From Hydrogenophaga intermedia (lineage in GTDB: Bacteria > Pseudomonadota > Gammaproteobacteria > Burkholderiales > Burkholderiaceae_C), in contig NZ_JAMBNO010000003.1 of assembly GCF_023715105.1 (NCBI RefSeq), forward strand, positions 250,001 to 284,809: a DNA stretch of 34,809 bases, read 5' to 3'. Made by a program: the position numbers and the translations under genes. The notes beneath the pieces were generated by a model. It was not told the origin of the DNA. It saw only the letters and a program-made list of their open reading frames with translations, and did no database searches. This document shows, piece after piece, positions 16,957-25,765 of the stretch. Positions within the stretch are counted from its first letter, which is position 1. The number at the start of each line of letters is the position of its first letter.

Positions 16957-17577
16957 ATGAAACGCCGTCCCCTGCTCGCCCTGAGCGCGCTTGCGCCGCT
17001 CACCGCCTTTCTGCCCGCCGCGCACGCGGCCGCCGTGGGCCAGGCTGCGCCTGACTTCACGTTGATGGACACCGCCGGCAAGCCGGTCAAGCTGTCCGAC
17101 TTCCGCGGCAAGCACGTGGTGCTGGAGTGGAACAACCCGGGCTGTCCGTTCGTGCGCAAGCACTACCAGGGCAACATGCAGGCGCTGCAGAAGGATGCGG
17201 CCAGCAAGGGCATCGTGTGGCTGGCCATCAACTCCACCGAGGACGCCAGCGCCGACTACCTGACGCCGCCCCAGATGGCGCGCTGGATGAGCGAGCAGAA
17301 GGCTGCCGCGACGGCCACACTGATGGACGAGGACGGCCAGGTCGGCCGCGCCTTCGCCGCGCGCGTGACGCCGCACATGTACATCGTCGACCCACAAGGC
17401 AAGCTGGTCTATGCCGGCGGCATCGACAGCATCGCTTCGGCACGCGTGGACGACATTCCCAAGGCCACGCCCTACATCCGCAATGCCATGGCCGAGATCG
17501 CCGCTGGCAAGCCGCTGTCCGTCAGCACCAGCCGGCCTTACGGCTGCACGATCAAGTACAAGAGCGGCGCCGCATAG
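16957..17577 (+). CDS. Secreted thioredoxin-fold (peroxiredoxin-like) protein
   Basis: This protein of 206 residues has a cleavable signal peptide (MKRRPLLALSALAPLTAFLPAAHA). The mature part begins like AhpC/TSA and TlpA proteins with GQAAPDFTLMDTAGKPVKLSDF. The active site is NNPGCPFVRKHY: C63 is kept, but the second cysteine of CXXC is valine. A second cysteine, C197, lies near the C-terminus in RPYGCTIKY, a position conserved in this group. This arrangement resembles an atypical two-cysteine peroxiredoxin more than a disulfide oxidase. AGGAG at 16944-16948, 8 nt before the ATG, fixes the start. Position after the dsbD-type gene suggests that DsbD keeps it reduced in the periplasm. Confidence 0.88.
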   Translation: MKRRPLLALSALAPLTAFLPAAHAAAVGQAAPDFTLMDTAGKPVKLSDFRGKHVVLEWNNPGCPFVRKHYQGNMQALQKDAASKGIVWLAINSTEDASADYLTPPQMARWMSEQKAAATATLMDEDGQVGRAFAARVTPHMYIVDPQGKLVYAGGIDSIASARVDDIPKATPYIRNAMAEIAAGKPLSVSTSRPYGCTIKYKSGAA

Positions 17578-17656
17578 ACAAGCCCGTCCCCGCGGCGCTG
17601 CGCGCAGGGCGCAGACATAATCGGCCGGACCATACCCCCGGCCCCCATCCACGCCC

Positions 17657-18760
17657 ATGCCCTTTGCCCCTTTGCAGAACGACAGCTTCCTGCGCGCCTG
17701 CCTGCGCCAGTCCACCGACCACACGCCCGTGTGGCTCATGCGGCAAGCAGGCCGCTACCTGCCCGAGTACCGCGCCACGCGCGCCAAGGCAGGCAGCTTC
17801 ATGGGCCTGGCCACCAACGTGGACTACGCGACCGAGGTCACGCTGCAGCCGCTGGAGCGCTACCCGCTGGATGCGGCCATCCTGTTCTCCGACATCCTCA
17901 CCGTGCCCGACGCCATGGGCCTGGGCTTGTCGTTCGCGATGGGCGAAGGCCCGAAGTTCGAGAAGACCGTGCGCACCGAGGCCGATGTCGCCGCACTTGC
18001 GGCGCCCGACTTGAACAAGTTGCGCTACGTGTTCGATGCGGTCACCTCGATCCGCCGCGCGTTGAACGGCCGCGTGCCCCTGATCGGCTTTTCGGGCAGC
18101 CCCTGGACGCTGGCCTGCTACATGGTCGAGGGCGGCGGTTCTGACGACTACCGCCACGTCAAGACGCTCATGTACGCGCGGCCCGACCTCATGCACCGTG
18201 TGCTCGCCATCAACGCCGACGCGGTGGCCGCCTACCTGAACGCGCAGATCGAGGCCGGCGCGCAGGCCGTGATGGTGTTCGACAGCTGGGGCGGCGTGCT
18301 CGCCGACGGCGCCTTTCAGGCCTTCAGCCTGGCCTACACGCAGCGCGTGCTCGCCCAGCTCAAGCGCGAACACGCGGGCGTTGTCATCCCGCGCATCGTG
18401 TTCACCAAGGGTGGCGGCTTGTGGCTGGACGAGATGAAACCGCTCGACTGCGAGGTGCTGGGGCTGGACTGGACCGTCTCGCTCGCCCGCGCCCGCGCGC
18501 TGGTGGGCGAGGGCCCCGGCGCCAAGGCATTGCAGGGCAACATCGACCCGAACGTGCTGTTCGCGCCGCCCGCGGCCATCGAGGCCGAGGTGATCAAGGT
18601 GATCGAGAGCTTCGGCCGCCCGCACAGCGGCGCCGGCACCGGGCCCACGCACATCTTCAACCTGGGCCACGGCATCAGCCAGCACACACCGCCCGAGCAC
18701 GTGACGGCGCTGGTCGACGCGGTGCATTCGCATTCGCGGCGCATGCGCCAGACGGTCTGA
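17657..18760 (+). CDS. hemE: Uroporphyrinogen decarboxylase
   Basis: This cytosolic haem-pathway enzyme removes the four acetate carboxyls of uroporphyrinogen III to give coproporphyrinogen III. The length of 367 residues is normal. The N-terminal signature [16 protein letters not shown] carries substrate-binding arginines R29 and R33. [17 protein letters not shown] holds the catalytic aspartate, and [18 protein letters not shown] is the second family signature. GNIDPNVLF and [16 protein letters not shown] close the barrel. A CATAAT at 17616-17621 could be a -10 element, but I see no matching -35. Downstream is a strong hairpin and then the long AT-rich gap before priA. Confidence 0.97.
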   Translation: MPFAPLQNDSFLRACLRQSTDHTPVWLMRQAGRYLPEYRATRAKAGSFMGLATNVDYATEVTLQPLERYPLDAAILFSDILTVPDAMGLGLSFAMGEGPKFEKTVRTEADVAALAAPDLNKLRYVFDAVTSIRRALNGRVPLIGFSGSPWTLACYMVEGGGSDDYRHVKTLMYARPDLMHRVLAINADAVAAYLNAQIEAGAQAVMVFDSWGGVLADGAFQAFSLAYTQRVLAQLKREHAGVVIPRIVFTKGGGLWLDEMKPLDCEVLGLDWTVSLARARALVGEGPGAKALQGNIDPNVLFAPPAAIEAEVIKVIESFGRPHSGAGTGPTHIFNLGHGISQHTPPEHVTALVDAVHSHSRRMRQTV

Positions 18761-18772
18761 TTTCTCCCCCAT

Positions 18773-18799
18773 GCGGTGCTGCGAAATCCGCAGCACCGC
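18773..18799 (+). terminator. Hairpin after hemE, possible terminator
   Basis: GCGGTGCTGCG (18773-18783) pairs perfectly with CGCAGCACCGC (18789-18799) around a 5-nt loop. It starts 13 nt after the hemE stop. No T-run follows, so it may act with Rho or as an mRNA end protector. Confidence 0.55.
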
Positions 18800-18833
18800 G
18801 GCGCTGTCATGCGGCCGTCATACACGCGCCCTA

Positions 18834-18980
18834 GCACAAAATCAATCCGAAAAATCGCTTGACAGTTGCCAGTTATGCACAAAATTTGTGCTGCGGTGCG
18901 CCATGTCCCAACACACGCCTGCGATACCGGCACCAAGGGGATCTGCATACGTAAGCCATTGATTTAAAACAGCTTTGTGC
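18834..18980. repeat. Four copies of GCACAAA, two on each strand
   Basis: GCACAAA is read on the plus strand at 18834-18840 and 18877-18883, and on the minus strand (TTTGTGC) at 18885-18891 and 18974-18980. The first two copies share the longer GCACAAAAT. The middle pair forms the palindrome at 18877-18891 with 7-bp arms and a single central base. Confidence 0.65.
18873..18881 (+). promoter_or_regulatory. DnaA box (TTATGCACA)
   Basis: The nonamer TTATGCACA matches the DnaA consensus TTATNCACA exactly. It overlaps the left arm of the GCACAAA palindrome and follows TTGACA (18859-18864) by 8 nt. Function is inferred from the match only. Confidence 0.5.
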
Positions 18981-19060
18981 ATTGCCTGTTTTCTGGGCAA
19001 TTTAAGCAAAGTGTTGATTTTCAAGGGCCACAGCGCCGGGGAATACACCTATCAACAAAG

Positions 19061-19069
19061 TTATCCACA
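19061..19069 (+). promoter_or_regulatory. DnaA box (TTATCCACA)
   Basis: TTATCCACA is the high-affinity DnaA nonamer found in oriC of many bacteria. It lies 28 nt before a TTGACA hexamer (19097-19102) and about 110 nt before the priA coding region, in the same orientation as the box at 18873. Function is inferred from the match. Confidence 0.55.
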
Positions 19070-19172
19070 GTTCCGTTGGATATGTTCTTCCGGCCTTTGA
19101 CATCAAGCACTTAGGCGTGTTTTCGCCGACGAACGTGAGGAACCTGCCATAAGCACCTGTTACTGGCCCGCC

Positions 19173-21227
19173 GTGGTGGTGGCCACCCCGGCGCACAGCG
19201 GGGTGGGCGAGGCGCTGAGCTACCGCAGCGAGCGGCCGCTCCCCGCCGGTGCGCTGGTGCGCGTGCCCCTGGGCGCGCGCGAGGTGCTGGGCATTGTCTG
19301 GCGTTGCGACGACGCACCACCCGAAGGCCTGGCGCCCGACCAGGCACGCGACGTGGCGCAGGTGCTCGACGCCCTGCCGCCCCTGGACCAGGGATGGCGC
19401 GAGCTGGTGAGCTTTGCGGCGCGCTACTACCAGCGCAGCCTGGGCGAGGTGGCGCTGGCCGCACTGCCACCGCCGTTGCGCGACCTGAGCCCCGAACAAC
19501 TGGCACGCCGCCTCAAGCGCCCGGCGCGGGCCGTGGCCGCCGAGACCTTGGGCGACAGCGAGCGAACCCTGAGTGCCGAGCAGGCCGCGGCGTTGGCCGA
19601 GATCGATGCCGCCGACACCCCGGCGCTGTTGTTCGGCACCACTGGCAGCGGCAAGACCGAGGTCTACCTGCAGGCCTGCGCGCACGCCCTGGCCAGCGAC
19701 GCCGCGGCCCAGGTGCTGGTGCTGGTCCCGGAGATCAACCTCACGCCACAGCTTGAAGAGCGCTTTCGCGCGCGCTTTGCCGCCGCCCACGGTGGCGACG
19801 CGGTGGTGAGCCTGCACAGCGGCATGACACCGCCGCAGCGCCTGGCCGGCTGGATCGCGGCGCACACCGGCCGCGCGCGCATCGTGCTGGGCACGCGGCT
19901 GGCGGTGTTCGCCAGCCTGCCGGGCTTGAAGCTCATCGTCGTCGACGAGGAGCACGACCCGAGCTACAAGAGCCAGGATGGTGCGCGCTACTCGGCGCGC
20001 GACCTCGCGATTTACCGCGCGAAAGTCGCCGGTGCGCGGGTCGTGCTCGGTTCGGCCACGCCCTCGCTGGAGAGCTGGCACGCCAGCGAGCAGGGCCGCT
20101 ACCGGCGTCTGGCCATGCCCTCTCGCATCGGCGGCGGCGCGCTGCCGCGCCTGCGCCTGGTGGACATGAACCACCAGCCCAAGGGCGCGCTGATCGCCCC
20201 GCCGCTGCTGGCCGCGCTGCAGGAACGGGTGACGCGCGGCGAGCAAAGCCTGGTGCTCATCAACCGCCGCGGCTACGCGCCGGTGCTGGCTTGCCACGCC
20301 TGCGGCTGGAAGAGCGGCTGCCCGCACTGCAGCGCCTACCGCGTGTTCCACAAGCTCGACCGCACGCTGCGCTGCCACCACTGCGGCTTCACGCAGCGCG
20401 TGCCACGCGCCTGCCCCGACTGCGGCAACCTCGACATCGAGCCCATCGGCCGCGGCACCGAGCAGGTGGAAGAACAACTGGCCGGCCTGCTGGCCGATGC
20501 GCGCCGCCCCGACGGCGGGCCCGCGCGCGTGGCGCGCATGGACGCCGACACCACCAAGGCCAAGGGCAGCCTGGAAGCGCAACTGGCCGCCCTGCACGCG
20601 GGCGACGTCGATGTGCTGGTGGGCACGCAGATGATCGCCAAGGGGCACGACTTTCGCCGCATCACGCTGGTGGCCGCGATCAACGCCGATGCCGCGCTGT
20701 TCGCGAGCGACCACCGCGCGCCCGAGCGGCTGTTCGCGCTGCTGCTGCAGGCCGCCGGCCGCGCCGGGCGCGACGCCGTGCACGCCGACAGCAGCGAGCT
20801 GTGGGTGCAGACCTGGCACCCCGAACACAAGCTGTTCACGCACCTTCGTGCCCACGATTACCCCGGCTTCGCCAGCGCCGAACTGGCCGACCGACAGGCC
20901 GCGGCGATGCCGCCGTTTGCGCACCAGGCGCTGTTGCGTGCCGACGCGCGCACGCAGGAGGCCGCACAGGGATTCCTCAAGGCCGCAGCGCGCGCCGCGC
21001 GGGCATTGCCCGAGTTGGCGGCGGTGACGCTCTACCCCGCGGTGCCGCTGACCATCCAGCGCGTGGCCAACGTGGAACGCGCGCAACTGCTGATCGAGAG
21101 CGATTCGCGCGCCGCGCTGCAGCGTTTCCTGTCGGCCTGGCAACCGCTGCTGCTGCAATCGCGCAGCGCACCCGAGGCGCGCGGCCTGATCCGCTTCGCC
21201 GTGGACGTCGACCCGCTCACCGTGTGA
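19173..21227 (+). CDS. priA: Primosomal protein N' (replication restart helicase)
   Basis: This 3'-5' DNA helicase reloads the replisome at stalled forks. From the GTG at 19173 it has 684 residues (E. coli 732). Motifs in order are Walker A FGTTGSGKTEVYL near residue 152, the helicase box VVDEEHDPSYK, the motif GSATPSLESW, eight zinc-binding cysteines between CHACGWKSGCPHC and CPDCGNL, GTQMIAKGHDF, and QAAGRAGRD. The N-terminus is unusual: homologous sequence appears to extend upstream (ACYWP-like codons before VVVATPAHSGVG), yet the frame back to the stop at 19098-19100 contains no ATG, GTG or TTG. An ATA at 19149, 8 nt after GAGG, is the only well-placed alternative. Confidence 0.93.
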   Translation: MVVATPAHSGVGEALSYRSERPLPAGALVRVPLGAREVLGIVWRCDDAPPEGLAPDQARDVAQVLDALPPLDQGWRELVSFAARYYQRSLGEVALAALPPPLRDLSPEQLARRLKRPARAVAAETLGDSERTLSAEQAAALAEIDAADTPALLFGTTGSGKTEVYLQACAHALASDAAAQVLVLVPEINLTPQLEERFRARFAAAHGGDAVVSLHSGMTPPQRLAGWIAAHTGRARIVLGTRLAVFASLPGLKLIVVDEEHDPSYKSQDGARYSARDLAIYRAKVAGARVVLGSATPSLESWHASEQGRYRRLAMPSRIGGGALPRLRLVDMNHQPKGALIAPPLLAALQERVTRGEQSLVLINRRGYAPVLACHACGWKSGCPHCSAYRVFHKLDRTLRCHHCGFTQRVPRACPDCGNLDIEPIGRGTEQVEEQLAGLLADARRPDGGPARVARMDADTTKAKGSLEAQLAALHAGDVDVLVGTQMIAKGHDFRRITLVAAINADAALFASDHRAPERLFALLLQAAGRAGRDAVHADSSELWVQTWHPEHKLFTHLRAHDYPGFASAELADRQAAAMPPFAHQALLRADARTQEAAQGFLKAAARAARALPELAAVTLYPAVPLTIQRVANVERAQLLIESDSRAALQRFLSAWQPLLLQSRSAPEARGLIRFAVDVDPLTV

Positions 21228-21230
21228 GGT

Positions 21231-21644
21231 TCAGGCCTGCACGGTGAGCGCGCCGCACAAGGTCTCGACCGTCACCGCGACGTCGCGGATCTTGAACGGC
21301 TGCAACAGCAGTCGGCGGATGCCCAGTGGCTTGAGGCGCTGCACCACCTGCGCGTCGGCGCTGGCGGCCATCACGGCCACCGGGACGTCCGTGCGCGTGA
21401 CGAACTCACCGCGCCGCAGGCGCTCGATCAGGTCGAGCGCGACGTCGCCTTCGGCCAGCGAGACGAGCCACAGGTCGAACGCTTGCGACTGCAGCATCTG
21501 CAGGCCCACAGCCACCGTCGCGGCCTGGTGGACCTGGGCCAGATCGAGGTCACGGCACACGCCCGAGACGGTGCTGCGCACGAGCCGGTCGGGCTCGACG
21601 ATCAGCAAGCGCGGCGCGGTGGCCTGCACGCTGAGGACCGTCAT
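21231..21644 (-). CDS. Receiver-like protein lacking the phosphoacceptor aspartate
   Basis: This protein of 137 residues is a single CheY-like fold without an output domain. Beta-1 reads RLLIVEPDRLVRSTV and keeps an acidic E17-P-D19. The phosphoacceptor position in FDLWLVSLAEGD is serine (S62) instead of aspartate. The conserved KPF near the end is QPF (Q115). It is therefore a probable pseudo-receiver that cannot be phosphorylated in the usual way. The start ATG at 21644 overlaps the stop of the upstream GAF gene by ATGA, so the two are coupled. A role as a protein-protein interaction or small-molecule module with the GAF protein is inference. Confidence 0.8.
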   Translation of the reverse strand: MTVLSVQATAPRLLIVEPDRLVRSTVSGVCRDLDLAQVHQAATVAVGLQMLQSQAFDLWLVSLAEGDVALDLIERLRRGEFVTRTDVPVAVMAASADAQVVQRLKPLGIRRLLLQPFKIRDVAVTVETLCGALTVQA

Positions 21645-22138
21645 GCCACGAGCTCCTTGCGCACCATCTCTTCGACCACCAGGTCGCGCAGCGAACCCAG
21701 GATGGACAGGCCGATGGGGTCGATCTCGCGCGGGCGACGATCCATGAGACACAGCGCGCCCACCGCGGGGCCGTAGGGCAGGCGCAGGATCGCCCCGGCA
21801 TAGAAGCGGATCCAGGGCGGCCCGCTGACCAACGGGTTGTCGCGAAAGCGCTCGTCCTTGAGCGCGTCAGGCACCACGAGAAATCGCCGCTCGAGGATGG
21901 TGTGCCCGCAGAACGACACGTCGCGCGAGGTCTCGCAGGCATCGAGGCCGAAATTGGACTTGAACCATTGCCGATCGCGGTCCACGAGCGAGATGGTGGC
22001 AATCGGCACCTCGAACTCGCTCATGGCAAAACGCGTGATGCGATCGAACCGCTCCTCGGGCGGTGTGTCGAGGATGAGCAGTTCACGCAAGGCCTGCAGA
22101 CGGGCCTCTTCGTCCGGGGGGATGGGGGCAGGGATCAT
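21641..22138 (-). CDS. Stand-alone GAF domain protein
   Basis: This protein of 165 residues consists of one GAF domain. It begins EEARLQALRELLILDTPPEERFDRIT, the linker usually seen before GAF domains of diguanylate cyclases and sensor kinases. The body contains ATISLVDRDRQWFKS, RDVSFCGHTI and GALCLMD, all typical. GAF domains of this type bind small ligands or sense redox state; C81-region cysteine in SFCGHTI is conserved in many and its role is unclear. No catalytic domain is attached. The start at 22138 is chosen because upstream in-frame sequence lacks conserved features. It is followed by the coupled pseudo-receiver gene. Confidence 0.82.
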   Translation of the reverse strand: MIPAPIPPDEEARLQALRELLILDTPPEERFDRITRFAMSEFEVPIATISLVDRDRQWFKSNFGLDACETSRDVSFCGHTILERRFLVVPDALKDERFRDNPLVSGPPWIRFYAGAILRLPYGPAVGALCLMDRRPREIDPIGLSILGSLRDLVVEEMVRKELVA

Positions 22139-22227
22139 CGTGTCTTGGGCGTTGCGCGCATGGGGCCTCTCGGCATCACGTCCTTCATATCGGCACGCAG
22201 CGCGCAAAGCTGAAGCCTGCGAGCGTG

Positions 22228-22261
22228 AAAAAGCCCCCGGGGCGCAGGGCCGCGGGGGCTT
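22228..22261 (-). terminator. Intrinsic terminator after katG
   Basis: On the minus strand, AAGCCCCCG pairs with CGGGGGCTT (22253-22261 with 22231-22239) around a 13-nt loop and runs into a short T-tract (complement of AAA at 22228-22230). It lies 20 nt after the katG stop and separates it from the GAF gene. Confidence 0.8.
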
Positions 22262-22276
22262 CATGTCAACCGGCCG

Positions 22277-24587
<2,311 letters not shown>

Positions 24588-24654
24588 TCAGGCGACCCGA
24601 CAGACTCTAGAGACCGCAGGGCGATTCGTCCATGCAACAGTTCGGATTGTCTTG

Positions 24655-24669
24655 ATAGGCATCAACTAT
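24655..24669. promoter_or_regulatory. OxyR-type half-site pair upstream of katG
   Basis: ATAG (24655-24658), seven bases, CTAT (24666-24669) matches one half of the known OxyR tetranucleotide consensus ATAG-N7-CTAT-N7-ATAG-N7-CTAT exactly. Seven bases further on the katG-distal to proximal axis, at 24644-24647, GGAT matches only half of the next element. It sits in the 219-nt gap between the AEC gene and katG, about 175 nt before the katG start. Confidence 0.6.
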
Positions 24670-24701
24670 TGTTGATGTCTGGGCGCCATCGGAGCGCGCC
24701 A

Positions 24702-25691
24702 TCAAGTCAGCAGCGTGACGGCGCCCGAGAAGGTGAGGAACGCGGCCGCCGTGGACACCAGGATGATGCGCGCGATGCGCCCGTTGTCGGCGCCGAAACG
24801 CTCGGCCAGCAGCGAGACGTTGCTGGCGCTGGGCAAGGCCGCGACCAGCACCATCACCGTGAGCGCCTGGCTGGAGAGCCCCAGGCCGAGCTGCATCGCC
24901 ACCAGCCCCGCGCCCAGCACCAGCAACGGGTGCGCGAAGAGCTTGATCGCCGCCACCGGCAGGTAGTCGGCCAGCGGCATCGGGTGGTTGGCCGTCATCT
25001 GCGCGCGCGCCAGCACCGCGCCGATGGTGAACAGCGCGACCGGCGAGGCTGCATCGGCCAGCAGCCACACGGTCTTCTCCACCGGTTCGGGCAGGCGGAA
25101 CGCCCACGCCGAAGCCACACCCCCGAGCACGATGGCCCATGGCATGGGGTTGGTGAGCACGCCCTTGAGCGCCTTGCGCGCGGCATCGAACACGGCCGAT
25201 CGGCCGTTGCCTTCAGCCTCATCGAGGCGCGAGAGGGCGATGCACAGGGAGGTGGTGACCAGCATGTCCACCACCATGGTGAGGATCACCGTGCCCGCGG
25301 CCGACGCGCCCAGCAGCGCCACGATCAGCGGCACGCCCATGAAGCCCGAGTTGGGAAACGCCGCCACCAGCGCGCCGAAGGACGCGTCGTTCCAGCGGAT
25401 GCGCGCATTGAGCGTGAGCGCGATCGTCACGCCCGCGATCACCAGCCCGCACACCAGGTACAGCCCGGCCACACGCATGTCCAGCAGCTGCGTGATCGGC
25501 GTGGTGGAGCCGAAGCGAAACAGCATGCACGGCAAGGCGAAGAACAGCACGAAGCCGTTGAGCCCGGGAATCGCCTCCAGCGGCAGCATGCGCCGGCGCG
25601 CCGCCACGTAACCGGCGAGCACGAGCGCGAAGAACGGAAAGGTGACGAGCAGGACCTGCAGCACGGGCGGGATTGTGTCAGGCCGCGGCAC
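24702..25691 (-). CDS. AEC (auxin efflux carrier) family permease
   Basis: This inner-membrane protein of 329 residues has about ten hydrophobic helices in two inverted halves. FPFFALVLAGYVAARR opens the first half; FALPCMLFRFG and AAFPNSGFMGVPLIVALLG are characteristic blocks of the AEC family, which includes MdcF and YfdV-type carriers of dicarboxylates or other organic acids. The chosen start is GTG at 25691, preceded closely by GAGGGG; a GTG at 25664 is a shorter alternative. It diverges from rep across 74 nt and ends 219 nt before katG. No neighbouring metabolic gene points to a substrate. Confidence 0.88.
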   Translation of the reverse strand: MPRPDTIPPVLQVLLVTFPFFALVLAGYVAARRRMLPLEAIPGLNGFVLFFALPCMLFRFGSTTPITQLLDMRVAGLYLVCGLVIAGVTIALTLNARIRWNDASFGALVAAFPNSGFMGVPLIVALLGASAAGTVILTMVVDMLVTTSLCIALSRLDEAEGNGRSAVFDAARKALKGVLTNPMPWAIVLGGVASAWAFRLPEPVEKTVWLLADAASPVALFTIGAVLARAQMTANHPMPLADYLPVAAIKLFAHPLLVLGAGLVAMQLGLGLSSQALTVMVLVAALPSASNVSLLAERFGADNGRIARIILVSTAAAFLTFSGAVTLLT

Positions 25692-25732
25692 GTGCCCCTC
25701 GGCCCATGACCCCCGGGCGACACCCCCCTCGC

Positions 25733-25738
25733 TATGAT
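25733..25738 (+). promoter_or_regulatory. Possible -10 element of the rep promoter (TATGAT)
   Basis: TATGAT differs from TATAAT at one base and lies 28 nt before the rep start in otherwise very GC-rich DNA. No good -35 is present at 16-18 nt, so activator help or a weak promoter is implied. Confidence 0.4.
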
Positions 25739-25765
25739 CCCCCGCTTTGCCCCGTTGCCTTGCCC

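Larger units (their letters stand above)
18761..19172. other. AT-rich hemE-priA gap with DnaA boxes and GCACAAA repeats
   Basis: This is the longest gene-free stretch of the window and is clearly richer in A and T than its flanks, mainly from 18830 to 19110. It holds the hemE-end hairpin, two consensus DnaA boxes, a 15-nt palindrome, four copies of GCACAAA, a 6-bp hairpin (18981-18986 with 18996-19001) and two TTGACA hexamers (18859-18864, 19097-19102). I see no credible protein or known RNA in it. The combination suggests replication-linked regulation rather than a simple promoter. Confidence 0.6.

Noticed and set aside
19002..21158. Open frame of 718 codons opposite priA
   Set aside because: Antisense shadow of priA; arginine-, glutamine- and histidine-rich composition without motifs.
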